This document shows positions 11,791-23,825 of a DNA stretch of 64,000 bases, in pieces (the stretch's first letter is position 1; each line of letters opens with the position of its first letter). The stretch is taken from positions 24,443,296 through 24,507,295 of the forward strand of contig NW_022098072.1 in the NCBI RefSeq assembly GCF_002288925.2. The letters are read 5' to 3'. The notes under the pieces were generated by a model. The model was not told where the DNA came from. It worked only from the letters and a program-made list of their open reading frames with translations, and searched no databases. The stretch comes from Delphinapterus leucas. Lineage: Eukaryota > Chordata > Mammalia > Artiodactyla > Monodontidae. The position numbers and the translations under genes are program-made.

Positions 11791-12272
11791 CATAAAAATT
11801 AGATAGCAGTGCTTAGTCTTTGATAGATATATTAGGCACAGTATTCTAAATAACACATTTGAATAGTATCTTTGAAGTAAACATCATATTAATGATATCA
11901 TTCTTGAACTGGTTAAGATGTAAGAGCCCTGATTTGTACTAACACTTGATCTTTTAGAAGTGATTTTTTCCCCCATATTCTATGTGCCCTTAAACATGTT
12001 GTGCCTTTTAAAAGATAAAAAGTGAACAAAAATAAAAACAAAACAAAAAACCCAAAAACAAAACAAATGAACAAAAATAATTTTTAAATGTAAATATTTT
12101 TTACAGTTGGAAAATAGAAAGTGTTTAGACGTTTTAGTCCAGATTTTTGGTTTATGAGACATATTAGATAGTAGATGTAGAAATGAATAAATTAATACTT
12201 TTATCTGGTGGTTTTGAATCTGATAACCAAGCAATAAATATAACTTGTAATACATAATCCTGAAATATATAG
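11791..12272. other. Unassigned AT-rich DNA
   Basis: No family recognised. An A-rich low-complexity patch lies at about 12010-12090. Confidence 0.5.
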
Positions 12273-12280
12273 TACAATTA
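12273..12280. repeat. Left target-site duplication of inverted L1
   Basis: TACAATTA, repeated at 14240-14247. Only 8 bp, so weak alone, but it sits exactly at both ends of the composite element. Confidence 0.55.
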
Positions 12281-13563
12281 CTATTATTATTTTAACACCT
12301 TTATTGGAGTATAATTGCTTTACAATGGTGTGTTAGTTTCTGCTTTGTAAAAAAGTGAATCAGCTATACATATACATAATATCCCCATATCTCCTCCCTT
12401 TTGCATCTCCCTCCCTCCCTCCCTATCCCTCCCCTCTAGGGGATCACAAAGCACCGAGCTGATCTCCCTGTGCTACACGGCTGTTTCCCACTAGCTACTT
12501 ATTTTACAATTGGTACAGTATATATGTCCATGCCACTCTCTCACTTCATCCCAGCTTACCCTTTGTCCTCTCCATAACCTCAAGTCCATTCTCTCCGTCT
12601 GTGTCTTTATTCCTGTCCTGCCCCTAGGTTCTTCAGAATCTTTTTTTTTTTTTTTAGATTCCATATATATGTGTTAGCATACGGTATTTGTTTTTCTTTT
12701 TCTGACTTACTTCACTCTGTATAACAGACTCTAGTTCCAACCACCTCTCTACAAATGACTCAATTTCGTTTCTTTTTAAGGCTGAGTAATATTCCATTGT
12801 ATATATGTGCCAATTCTTCTTTATCCATTCATCTGTCGATGGACACTTAGGTTGCTTCCATGTCCTGGCTATCATAAACAGAGCTGCAATGAACATTGTG
12901 GTACATGACTCTTTTTGAATTATGATTTTCTCAGGGTATATGCCCAGTAGTGGGATTGATGGGTCACATGGTAGTTATATTTGTAGTTTTCTAAGGAACC
13001 TCCATACTGTTCCCCATAGTGGCTGTATCAATTTACATTCCCATCAACAGTGCAAGAGGGTTCCCTTTTCTCCATACCCTCTCCAGCATTTATTGCTTGT
13101 AGATATTTTTGATGATGGCCATCCTGACTGGTGTGAGGTACCTCACTGTAGTTTTGATTTGCATTTCTCTAATGATTAGTGATGTTGAGCATCCTTTCAT
13201 GTGTTTGTTGGCAATCTGTATATCTTCTTTGGAGAAATGTCTATTTAGGTCTTCTGCCCATTTTTTGATAGGGTTGTTTGTTTTTTTTTGATATTGATCT
13301 GCATGAGCTGCTTGTAAATTTTGGAGATTAATTCTTTCTCAGTTACTTCATTTGCAAATATTTTCTCCCATTCTGAGAGATGTCTTTTCGTGTTATTTAT
13401 AGTTTCCTTTGCTGTGCAAAAGCTTTTAAGTTTCTTTAGGCCCTATTTGTTTATTTTTCTTTCTATTTCCATTTCTCTAGGAGGTGGGTCAAAAAGGATC
13501 TTGCTGGGATTTATGCCATAGAGTGTTCTGCCGATGTTTTCCTCTAAGAGTTTGATAGTGTCT
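12281..13563 (-). mobile_element. L1 3' part, minus strand, of a 5'-inverted L1
   Basis: Reverse complement of the L1 3' UTR and ORF2 C-terminal part, matching about 9593-10850 of the long L1. The degraded poly(T) end is at 12281-12293. The ORF2 tail is open from 12896 down to 12654 and ends in IYGI, still carrying the [15 protein letters not shown] and YTMEYYS blocks. Reading continues across 13083-13563 into the region upstream. The strand flips at 13561-13563. Confidence 0.9.
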
Positions 13564-14238
13564 TGCATTTCTATACACTAATGATGAAAAATCTGAAAGA
13601 GAAATTAAGGGAACACTCCCATTTACCATGGCAACAAAAAGAATAAAATACCTAGGAATAAACCTACCTAAGAAGACAAAAGATCTGTATGCTGAAAACT
13701 ATAAGACACTGATGAAAGAAATTAAAGATGATACAAACAGATGGGGAGATATACCATGTTCTTGGATTGGAAGAATCAACATTGTGAAAATGACTCTACT
13801 ACCCAAAGCAATCTACAGATTCATTGCAATCTCATTCAAACTACCAATGGCATTTTTCACAGAACTAGAACAGAAAAATTTCACAATTTGTATGGAAACA
13901 CAAAAGACCCTGAATAGCCAAAGCAATCTTGAGAAAGAAAAACGGAGCTGGAGGAATCAGGCTCCCTGACTTCAGACTATACTACAAAGCTCCAGTAATC
14001 AAGACAGAATGGTACTGGCTCAAAAACAGAAATGTAGATCAATGGAACAGGATAGAAAGCCCAGAGATAAACCCATGCACATATGGTCACCTTATTTTTG
14101 AAAAAGGAGGCAAGAATATACAATGGAGTAAAGACAGCCTCTTCAATAAGTGGTGCTGAGAAAGCTGGACAGCTACATGTAAAAGAATGAAATTAGAACA
14201 CTCCCTAGTACCACGCACAAAAATAAACTCAAAATGGA
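13561..14238 (+). mobile_element. L1 ORF2 segment, plus strand, of the same insertion
   Basis: Matches about 8898-9570 of the long L1 (end of RT domain and downstream), in the opposite orientation to 12281-13563. The open pieces 13628-13969 and 13929-14159 carry [18 protein letters not shown] and [15 protein letters not shown]. The two halves are adjacent in L1 coordinates except for about 22 missing bases (9571-9592), and they share TCT at the joint. This is the layout expected from twin priming. Confidence 0.9.
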
Positions 14239-14239
14239 A

Positions 14240-14247
14240 TACAATTA
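14240..14247. repeat. Right target-site duplication of inverted L1
   Basis: TACAATTA, partner of 12273-12280. Confidence 0.55.
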
Positions 14248-14929
14248 TTTTTGTATACTGATTATCATCTCACTGAAAATATCAATTCTATAAGTTATTT
14301 TAAGTGATTCCTAACCTGGAAGCAGAATATTGGATATTCTTGTGTTTTATCTTCACATTGGCTAGCACAGAACCAACACAGTCTTGGTGTCTTCTTGGAT
14401 TACATTTGCCAGATTTAACAAATAAAATATGGAACATTCAGCTAATTTTAAAGTCCAGATAAACCTACACATTGTTTTAGTCTGAGAATATTCCAAATAT
14501 TTCATAGGGTAGACCTATACTAAAAAATATCCATTGTTTATCTGAAATTCAAATTTAACTTGGTGTTCTGCATTTTATCTGGCAACTCTATTTTGGGCAA
14601 GTTAATTAATTTGCATTTCATATGGCCCTGGCTATGGAATAGTGTGGGATATTTTGCTAATTGGTCAGGAGCACAATTACATTTTTTTTCTGTAAATATG
14701 GAAAAAAACATGGGAAAAGGGGAACATATTTAGGAATTTCAACTTAAAAAAAGTTTAATATTCAGGTGCCCTCAGCCTCATGACTTGACATTGAGCATTC
14801 CAAGGTACTTGTATCTTTTCTTAAGTCACATACTCTGAGTTTAGAAGCCTAGGTTCTGTGTTTTGAAGACAGACACTCAAATATATATTCCATTAGGTCA
14901 GTTTTGAGTATTTTAATATTATTAACAAT
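14248..14929. other. Unassigned AT-rich DNA
   Basis: No family or gene recognised. Confidence 0.5.
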
Positions 14930-15170
14930 AGATTGCATTTACTGAGTATTACCTATGAAACTAAGTACTGTAAAAGTACATTAACTAATTTAAGCCTCAC
15001 AAAACTCTTATGTGTTAAGTACTATCATTTTACTCCTCATTTTTGGGCAAGAAAAGTGAGGGACAGAGGAATTGATTAACTTGTCAATAATCACACAGCT
15101 AGTAAGAGGCAGAGCTGGAATTTGAACTCAGATTGTCTAATTTTTCCCTTGACCACTATTCGACTCCACT
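14930..15170 (-). mobile_element. MIR SINE remnant
   Basis: In reverse orientation it holds the MIR core blocks 'attttactcctcattttt', 'tcacacagctagtaagagg' and 'cagagctggaatttgaact'. This is the familiar order of an inverted MIR, at high divergence. Confidence 0.8.
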
Positions 15171-16609
15171 TCTGAGGCTTGTGATTAAAATCTCATAGAC
15201 ATTTCATGAGATTTGTCTATGAAAAGGTAGACATGAAAGCTACCCCTGGCTTTCACATTTTACAATTAATTTAGGGATTTGCTTATCAAGACAGGAAAAG
15301 GAGTAGAAAGGATGTAACCATAGAGCTAGGCCAACAGACTGCTGAAGCTATTATTTCTCCTTGTTCTCTTTCACCCTTCATGTTTCCTGACCTGTGAAAG
15401 CACGTACGGAACTCCAAAGATTACACAAGGGTCTATGCTTCATCTCATGCCATGGGTTTGAAATGAGACCTGTGAAGCTGTAGTCAAAAGCACAAAGTGT
15501 TAAATAAGGTCATCTCACTTTGACTGACATTCGTTGATTGACCCAAGAGTCAGCACACTGCTTGTCTCCTTTCAGTTCCTTCTCGACTTAGACTGTGACT
15601 TCCTGCCCCAGTCCAGCTCAGTCAGCTCCTGGGAGGGTGCTATTTCTCAGGCTGTTTCCCTGTAAAGCCAAATTATAGATCCACCAGAGGAAATGGCAAA
15701 ATAACCTTCCTACGTAGGAAGACAGCAGGACGTGTATGGATTATTTCATGTAGCTTGGCTACTTTATGAAAAATATAACTATTTCTCTTGATGAATCTTG
15801 GTTAGAAGTAACATGGACCAGTAAGACAAAGCCTATGTTTAAGACAAGAATATGTATTTTCAGATAAACTATTTCAAGTTTGTGATTTTGCCCTTTCTTA
15901 GAGTTGGGATGAAAATGTTCAACAGCTTACTGGAAAACATGAACATGCAGAATTGTCTACTTGGTGGCATTCAGAATAACAACTAAGCTTTCCTATTTGC
16001 ATTAAAGTAATAATCAAAAGAATTTAAACCCTATGTTTAAAAAGTTTTACTAAAATATTGCTTTATTTTAGTACGCCCTAGTGATATCTTACTATACATA
16101 CAGTTTATAAATTTCAAATTACAGAATTAAAGTAATGACTCCTTCAATTCCTTTTCCTAAAAAAGTGATTTATTTCTACAGTACACCTATAATTACTCCT
16201 GCCTGTATGAATTGCTGAGTATACAGAATGATTATTTATAATACAAAAGTGATAGAACAATTATGGATGATAACTTAGAACTTTTTAATTCAGTATTTCC
16301 CACAGGTTCATGAAGAATATAGAAGAAAAGTGAAAGCATGAGAAATAGCTGAAAATGCCATTTTGATTAATTTTCACAGAAGCCTTCTTTTAAAAAGATG
16401 GAAGTTCAGTATCCTTAGAAGACTTTAGAGAAGTAGTTTCTACTTTGCTCACACACCACCATCCGATATGGTTATTGAGGACATGTTTCGAAAACCATTT
16501 GTAAATAGAATATTTACAAATACTGAGTGGCTTGAAATGGAGCTTAAAAATTACAACTAATTGAAACAAGTGGCTTCAGATAATGTATTTATTTGTTTGT
16601 ATACCTCTT
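15171..16609. other. Unassigned DNA
   Basis: No gene or repeat family recognised over about 1.4 kb. Base composition is ordinary and no open frame exceeds 60 codons. Confidence 0.5.
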
Positions 16610-16815
16610 TATCAGATGCTGCCTAGATGCTATATATACGTCATATCTAATCTTCAAAACATCTTTTCTAGATGAATACTTTTCCAGATTATCTCCATTT
16701 TATATGTGGGAAAACTTAGGTTCATTAAGCTGAGAGCTTGCTCAAGGCCATTCGATACAAGTGGCTTAAATGGGATTTAAAATTCACACCTATCTCATTT
16801 CAAGCACCATCTAGA
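16610..16815 (-). mobile_element. MIR SINE remnant
   Basis: Blocks 'ttatctccattttatatg', 'gagcttgctcaaggcca' and 'tgggatttaaaattcacacc' follow the inverted MIR order. Diverged. Confidence 0.7.
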
Positions 16816-17788
16816 AAGGATTATTATTTTTAAAAATATGAGTTGAACACACAATTTAAAAAATTGATTTACATTCAGGAAAGTTGAGAAAAGTACAAGT
16901 TTGTAAATGGTCTCTTCAAAATTCAATGGTATACTTTTTAAAAATCTTTAAAATTTCTAAAGAAAATATCCTCATTATTAAGACAAGGGAACAGTGTAGG
17001 CTCAGACAACAAACTTGGAAGATAATCCTACAGATTCCATGTAATCTGGATAAACTAGGAAGAGACCCCCAGATTTTATGCATAATCTTCTGCCTTGAAG
17101 GGATAATTAAAAGAAAAAAATTGAGAAATTTTACTAATATATATGATGTATATATAGTATCTAATATATAATGATATATAATGTGAGCATCAGAGGATGG
17201 GTACAACATGGGAAGATATATACACACATTTAGTTATATGTGGAGAGGGATTTAGAGGAAGAGAATAAATATATGGTTTGAAAAAGAAGGATAAAAAAAC
17301 CCCTCAGGCTTCTTCTCAAAGTATTATTTGCAACAACACAATTTCCACAGATTTTTGAGGAAAAGAGGCCTCATGTTTCATCCAAACAGTTGATACTCTA
17401 TGGAGCATTCTTAGTGTGTGGGTTTGCCTATTGGATGAATTACTTCAATTGACTGGGGTACAAAATCCAGAGCCACTCTTTGTTATCTCTAAAACACCCC
17501 CAAACCAGAGAGGCTTAGATGAACTTTTAAATATGTAGGATTCACTAAAACCTATGCAGAAATATCAATGAGCCAACATGTATTATTTTTAATAAAGCCC
17601 AAATACTCTCTATAAATGATGCCACTGCCCTGAAAACTATTTTTTCATTCCTGGGTGGAAATGTTGACTCTCTATTGATTTATGCATATTTATGAGAGAA
17701 ATGAACCTTTGGGAGTCTTCATTCAGTACCAGCCAAATCTAGGGCAAATTTAGAAAGCTTACCTTAGATTCTTGTATAACAACCATTA
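16816..17788. other. Unassigned AT-rich DNA
   Basis: Open frames at 16884-17171 (plus) and 16916-17227 (minus) overlap antisense, have no motifs and are judged chance frames. A TA-rich patch lies at about 17137-17182. Confidence 0.5.
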
Positions 17789-17824
17789 AAGAAAGAAAAG
17801 GAAGGAAGGGAGGGAGGGAGGAAG
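17789..17824. repeat. Purine simple repeat (GAAG/GGGA type)
   Basis: AAAGAAAG followed by GAAGGAAGG and three GGGA units. Imperfect microsatellite. Confidence 0.85.
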
Positions 17825-19770
17825 ACGTTGGCACCCACATAATGCCAGGTACAGGGCCCAGAAATGCAAGGAAGCAAATTAGAACTGTCATAGAAAGTGG
17901 AACTCCCTAGTAAGCCCTGAATTTGCAACGTGTTGAGAGCTACTCTTCACGATGCTTTCAAGAGACTTGGACCTGTACCTATGCAGAAGTGCTGGCAGAG
18001 AATGGCCCCAGGAAATTAATGTGATCCATAGGTTAATTTGTGAAGAATGGTCTTCTATTCTTCAAAATGGTGGACAAGTGCTAAGACAGGCAAAGAGTAA
18101 CCTCCCAAGTGGAAGCTGAAGAATGCTGTTTTTGGGTCAAAGTTGGGAAGTTGGGGAGCCATAGCAGCATGGAGTGGGAGGCTGCTGCTGTCCAGGTATC
18201 TCAGGCCTTAATCATGTGCAATATCCCATCTCCAAAGGGGGCTAGGAGAGGGGCAGAGGAGGGAATCAGAAGGACAAATAACTAGAGGACTGACCTCCTA
18301 GAATAGGTATGATATCCCAGAAGAAGGAAGTGGGAACATTTCCCAATATTCAGACTCATTCATGATCATGCCCAGGGAGAATGCCATGTGTACAATAGGG
18401 CTGAGTCTTATGTGCCTGAATTATTTGCAGGGAGGGGCTGTCCTTGAAACATATCCTGTAGCATTACAAATATGGGTATTTGTCTTTGGTAAATGAAAGT
18501 TTGCTCCCTTTCCATAATGCTTGAAGAAAGATATTAGGGGGAACTAAGTATTTTTTGCAGGGAAATATTTTTATTAGGGAACAGGATTCCCTTCTAGGAG
18601 GGATTAGCACCAAAGATAAAATTTATGCTTTTTCTCTTTTTTAGTGAAACAAATGCCAGCTACTTTAATATGCAGCTGGTATATAAAATCTATAAAGTGC
18701 TGGTTACATCTGCACATTTGCTAATGGAACAAATAGGAATTTTCAAGACGCAAACTCAGGTGTGCAAATATATAACTACCTTCTTTTCTTTCAACTTAAC
18801 TAAATCTTTACTTTGAGCTATTATTATTTTTGATGGCAAAAAACTTAATTTTTTCAAGTCTAGGTAGACTCAGCCATCCCAGAATATCATCAATCACTTC
18901 AAGCTTTAATTCACTCAATTCCAGATTCCACTTTCACTGCATCTTCTCTGTAGGGGTACATTCCAGGCACTTACATACCATCATGACATGCAGCAGGCGT
19001 CATCTTTGTGGCAGCCATCCTCTGTCACAGTGGTATATCCACTGAACTATAACTTATCCTCTCTAGCCCTATGGATGGTCTTCATGCTCACTTCTTCCAA
19101 GAGGGATGTGTTCCTATGGCTGTGGGGTGGGCCTCTGCATCTGCGTCTTGCCCAGCCTGACCACAGAGTCCCACCATGTTTGCTTTCTCATGGAACTCCA
19201 GGGTCATGGAGACTTGATAGGGCTTCTTCAGGCCCTCCCTGCCAAGACTTGCCTCTATGGTCCATCACTTCTTTCTAACCCTACCAAGGCAGTAGACGCT
19301 TTCTTGAGAATGTTATTTCCAAAATCCAGTTGGGAAGAGGATAATTTCTATTTTCAGAATCACCAACATTTAACTGGAGTTTCTTTTACATGCCTTCCCT
19401 TCAAACTCACTTCAGGAATAGGAGAAAGGTTATAGAATCCCTTTCTCAGAAATGCACCCCAACTTGAATTCTCTTCCAGTTGTCACTCAGTCCTCTATTG
19501 GCTCAGAGCCAATAAGCTTCAAATGGCTCAATTGCATAGTTTTGTTTTCATGGACAAAAGGCCAGGAGACTAAAAAATGGAATTGATATAATTTAGAACC
19601 AAAAATATGTTAGTTATATCAAAATGTTATTCCACGTCCTACAACCTTACATGTGTTTTTTCTCAACTCAGTGTCTGTTCTGCAGTTTTAGTGAGATGGG
19701 TTCCATAGACTTCTCTGATTCCTTTGTTTTGCTTTACTTTTCTTTTCTTCCCTCTCTCTCTGTCTCTTTC
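17825..19770. other. Unassigned DNA
   Basis: No gene recognised. The segment 18850-19440 is richer in G+C and has overlapping open frames in two plus frames (18988-19278 and 19106-19435). Neither has a recognisable domain, and they may belong to an old repeat that I cannot name. Confidence 0.45.
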
Positions 19771-19771
19771 C

Positions 19772-19819
<48 letters not shown>
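19771..19819. repeat. (TTTC)n microsatellite
   Basis: About twelve near-perfect TTTC units, preceded by a CT-rich run (19745-19770). Low-complexity open frames here are artefacts. Confidence 0.95.
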
Positions 19820-20700
19820 ATGAAGATAATTACTTACAGTTTGAATTGTACATTACAACTTTGTGTGAAATATATTATGTCTATATAACTTTTGCTTTAC
19901 ATAATGAAACATCTCTGTTAGGGAGTTCTTATCTGTTTTATGCTGGTTTTCAGCGGTAAATTGTAGTTTGGTATATGAATGATATATTGATTGATTCATT
20001 GATTGATTCATTAATCCATTTATCCATCTACTCTCTAAATAAATGTTAAATGCTGGGTATTATGATTGGCATTCAGGATCTGGCGCGAACTTGATAGGAA
20101 CCTGCCCTTGGTGCTAATGGCCTTTGTTGGTGGTAGGGTGGAGGAGGAGGGAATGAGACAGATGTAATAAATTAATTACATAATTAATTCTATGTATGAT
20201 AAAAATAAGTTCTATGAAATAATAAAACAGGATGTTATGAGGACTTATGTCAAGAGAAAACTTTCCTTGACCAAGTGACTTTTTAACTCATATCCAAAGG
20301 GTAGACTTTGTTACATGTGTATTCTCAAAATTCAAGAGTAACTTTTTAAAGACTGGAAATTGAATGTGAAACATAAATTTGTAATGAATAAATAAGTTTT
20401 TATTAAAAATAGAAGATGGAAAAACAAAAATAAAACAACGGTGGGGCACTAGTGAAGAGATTTACACAGGTCAGTGACTGATTTACATTTTTTGAAGATC
20501 ACTCAGGTTGCAATGCAGAGCACAGAGGGTAGGTGTACAAGAACTCACATTGTAAGGAGAGCTGGGAGGATTCTGAGATGAGAATGGCTGTGAACTGTGT
20601 TGATGTCAGAGAAGACAGAGAATCAGCAGTGGAGAGATGGACTTAGTAGGGCAGCATGTGAAGGATGAGGGCGAGGGAGGTGTCAAGATGGACTACCTAA
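19820..20700. other. Unassigned DNA
   Basis: A GATT-rich patch lies at about 19988-20020. The stretch 20455-20650 (gatttacat...gatcactcaggttgcaa) resembles an old interspersed repeat, but I cannot name the family. Confidence 0.4.
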
Positions 20701-20711
20701 AATTGTCTTGC
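20701..20711. repeat. Left target-site duplication of L1
   Basis: AATTGTCTTGC, perfectly repeated at 21839-21849. Confidence 0.85.
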
Positions 20712-21838
20712 AGGCAACCTATTAAATGGGAGGAAATCTTTGCAAATGATATGATCAATCTTTGCAAATGATATGTTGGGATTAATACTCAACACATATA
20801 AACAGCTCACACAACTCAACATCAAAAAGTAAACAATCCAATTAAAAAATGGGCAGAAGAACTGAATAGACATTTTTCCAAAGAGGAAATACAGATGGCC
20901 AACAGGCACATGAAAAGATGCTCAATATCACTAATCATCAGGGAAATGTAAATCAAAACCACAATGAGATATCACCTCACACCTGTCAGAATGGCTATCA
21001 TCAAAAAGAACACAAATAACAAGTGTTGGTGAGGATGTGGAGAAAAGGGGACCCTTGTACACTGTTGGTGGGGATGTAAACTGGGGCAGCCACTGTGGAA
21101 AACAGCATGGAGATTTCTCAAAAAAACTAGAAATAGAACTATCATATGATCCAGCAATTCTACTCCTGGGTATATATCCAAAAAAAACCCCAAAACTCTA
21201 ATTCAAAAGGATACATGCACCCCAATGTTCATAGAAGCATTATTTACAATTGCCAAGATATGGAAGCAACCTAAGTGTCCATCAACAGATGAATGGATAA
21301 AGAAGATGTGATATACACACACAATGGAATAATACTCAGCCATGAAAAATAATGAATTTTTGCCATTTGCAGTAACATGGATGGACTTGGAGGCCATTAT
21401 GCTAAGTGAAATAAGTCAGACAGAGAAATACAAATACTTTATTATATCACTTTTATGTGGAATCTAAAAAATACAACAAACTAGTGAATATAACAAAAAA
21501 GAAGCAGATTCACAGATACAGAGAACAAACTAGTGGTTACCAGTGGGGAGGGGGAAGGTGGGAGGGTCTATATAGGGGTAGGGGAGTAAGAGGTACAAAC
21601 TATTAGCTATAAAATAAGCTACAAGGATATATTGTACCACACGGGGAATATAGCCAATATATTGTAACTATAAATGGAGTATAACCTTTAAAAATTATGA
21701 ATCACTACATTGTACACCTGTAACTTATATAATATTGTACAGCCACTATACTTCAATAAAAATAAATACATACACAAATAAGTACATAAAAATAAATTAA
21801 AACATAAAATAGATTTTTATGTTATCTATAAAAAAAAG
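20712..21838 (+). mobile_element. 5'-truncated L1 (end of ORF2 + 3' UTR)
   Basis: The sequence starts in the last part of ORF2 (homologous to about 9775 of the long L1). It runs through the Cys-rich C-terminal segment (CWxxCG-like reading near 21023-21040) and the 3' UTR to an A-rich tail at about 21758-21838. It is bounded by perfect 11-bp duplications. Near its 5' end a 19-bp unit, AATCTTTGCAAATGATATG, is repeated at 20735-20753 and 20757-20775, which disrupts ORF2. Many stops; not coding. The 3' UTR differs from the 10850 copy, so it is an older subfamily. Confidence 0.9.
20735..20775. repeat. 22-bp-period tandem duplication in L1
   Basis: A 19-bp perfect unit at 20735-20753 and 20757-20775, with one interval of ATCA-type spacer. 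The other L1 copies carry the unit once. Confidence 0.85.
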
Positions 21839-21849
21839 AATTGTCTTGC
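21839..21849. repeat. Right target-site duplication of L1
   Basis: AATTGTCTTGC, partner of 20701-20711. Confidence 0.85.
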
Positions 21850-22620
21850 CAAAAGATTTCCACAAATCTATGCTACTTCAGAGAGCAAACTAGGAAATGA
21901 ATAAAATCATGTAGCACCTTCCACCACAGTATCTATATGGTACAGCTCCTATCAGCAGAGTTGCACTTAGCACAAAACACTAAGATACTTGTATCCCATG
22001 ATGTGCCCACCGTAAAGCAAAGAAAGGACTTAGAATCTTTTTGCACCATTTGAATAACTTCATGCTATCTTCCTTAAAAGAAAATATAACTTGAAACCAT
22101 AACTGAGTCAGTTCAACTGTTTCTTAGAGGAAGGCCTGGCACAGTGTTTGAATTCTCCAGCGTAAAGATACCTTCCAGAATGCCAAGTTGGTGCTGACTG
22201 CCAAGGTTTTGCGGTATGCCTCGGCGAACATAAATCACCGTTTCTCACCAGTGAAGACTCAGATCCTGGTGCTGAAAACATGTTTCATCACAAGACGCCA
22301 GGTGGGCCAGCAGCAGTAGTTACTGCCTATTCATGAACCACTTTATCACAGAATAGGACACTGTACATATTGACGAAGACGTCTTTGCTGTTATTATTGG
22401 AGTCATAACATTCTACAACTTCTTTCTGTCTGATGTTTACAAGTTGTGTGAGTCATAAGCTTTCTCTAAGGAACAGTTTATACCATTAATTATAGAGTCA
22501 TTTTTATGGAATTTTTGGCTAGATGCTTACAGCTACATGATAGCTGCCAATCTTGAAAAATCCTTGATACTGCAGATTCCAAGATGATGTTGCTTTCTCA
22601 ATGAGACCTACCCCATATAA
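21850..22620. other. Unassigned DNA with a CpG-bearing patch
   Basis: At 22130-22460 there are several CpGs (cggtatgcctcggcgaac; gacgaagacgtc) that stand out locally. Short open runs occur in more than one frame but none is continuous. It might be a processed-pseudogene scrap; I cannot name a parent. Confidence 0.35.
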
Positions 22621-22624
22621 CCTT

Positions 22625-22845
22625 TTAAAAATTGCAGCCCTCCCTTGCATGCTCTGCTTTTTCTTGTTTTTTCCACAGTACTTATCACTTTCTAATACAC
22701 CAAATACCTTGCTTATTATACTTGTTGTTTATTGTCTATTTTCCTCCACTAAGAGGTAAGAGCAGAGATCTTATTTTTGTTTACTAATATATCCCAAATG
22801 TCTGGCACATAGTTGGTGCTCATTAATTATCTGTTGAATGAGTGA
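22625..22845 (+). mobile_element. L2 LINE 3'-end remnant
   Basis: 'acagtacttatcactttc', 'tgtttattgtctattttcc', 'tctggcacatagttggtgc' and 'tctgttgaatgagtgag' occur in the canonical order of the L2 3' end. Confidence 0.85.
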
Positions 22846-22899
22846 GTTTTCTGGTAGATACCCTCCTAGATAAAATTGCAGGATTAACTCTGTGGAGTA

Positions 22900-23107
22900 T
22901 GATTATGTCATTTCCTCAGTGAAAAATACTTTGATGACACTACACCACCTATGGGACTTGGTCCAACACTTCAGATTCACTATTGGGCTTCAAACTGTGT
23001 CTTCCAGTTCCCTTCTTTCCCTTATAATCACCCAATGTCTAGTCATAGCAAAGTAATAACCATGTTCTTTCATATAGCATTTCCCCTACCAGGCAAGACT
23101 TTCCCTC
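22900..23107 (+). mobile_element. L2 LINE fragment, left part
   Basis: Diverged L2-like sequence running into an inserted LTR. It appears to resume at 23570 with 'catcaagacccagcacaag'. Confidence 0.5.
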
Positions 23108-23565
23108 TGTATTATTTAGTTATGTGGCAATAATAAGGCATAACAAACTACCTCAACACCTAGTACAGTGGTTTACAGCATCACACCGTTTATTTTTCCT
23201 CTTATGCATTGTGTGGGCAGCTCTGTTTTAGGTAAGGCTCAGCTGGGAACTACCAGGCTTGGCTCCAAGCTATAGATTAGAAATTAGGTCAGCTCCATGT
23301 ATTTCCTCATTCTCCTTGAACCAGCAGCTATCCAGAGTATGTTCTCCTTCTGGAAGATTACTGAATATAAGTTGTTACCCTAGATCACAGTAGCACATTT
23401 AAGGACTCTGCTTGCATCGTGGCCACTGAGTTCATATGGATAAAACAATGCACATTGGTCAAACCCAATATCAATGTGGGAGAGAAATATGCTCCACCCA
23501 AAGGGGGAGAGGTAGAGAAGTGAATATTTTATGATTAATACTCAGATCTTACACATTCTCACTTG
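23108..23565 (-). mobile_element. Old MaLR-like (MLT1-type) solo LTR
   Basis: In reverse orientation: 'aacaaactacctcaacacc', 'ctcagctgggaactacc', 'atgtgggagagaaatatgc' and a final '...tcttaca'. This resembles diverged MaLR LTRs. It interrupts L2-like sequence. Exact subfamily and ends are uncertain. Confidence 0.5.
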
Positions 23566-23569
23566 TTGA

Positions 23570-23825
23570 TCTATCCATCAAGACCCAGCACAAGTGTTGA
23601 CTACTTTATGAACTTTCACCAATTCAGTAGGCAGTCAGCTTTTCCCATTTTGTGATCCCAGTGTACCCTGCTATACCTATGTCATTACACTGCTTACATG
23701 TATGACTCCCCTCCTGGACTTTATGCTTCTAAAGAGCAGAAACAGTCTATTAAGATTTATATGCCTAATATCTACCACAGAACCTATCAAATTATAAGCT
23801 TAAAAGATGTTAGTTGCATATAAAT
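23570..23825 (+). mobile_element. L2 LINE fragment, right part
   Basis: 'catcaagacccagcacaag', 'tcattacactgcttacatg' and 'ctggactttatgcttctaa' are L2 3'-region blocks in order, on the far side of the LTR. Confidence 0.65.

Noticed and set aside
12922..13521. Plus-strand frames with apparent Cys/His-rich content
   Set aside because: They are the reverse complement of the ORF2 C-terminus of the inverted L1, not a new protein.
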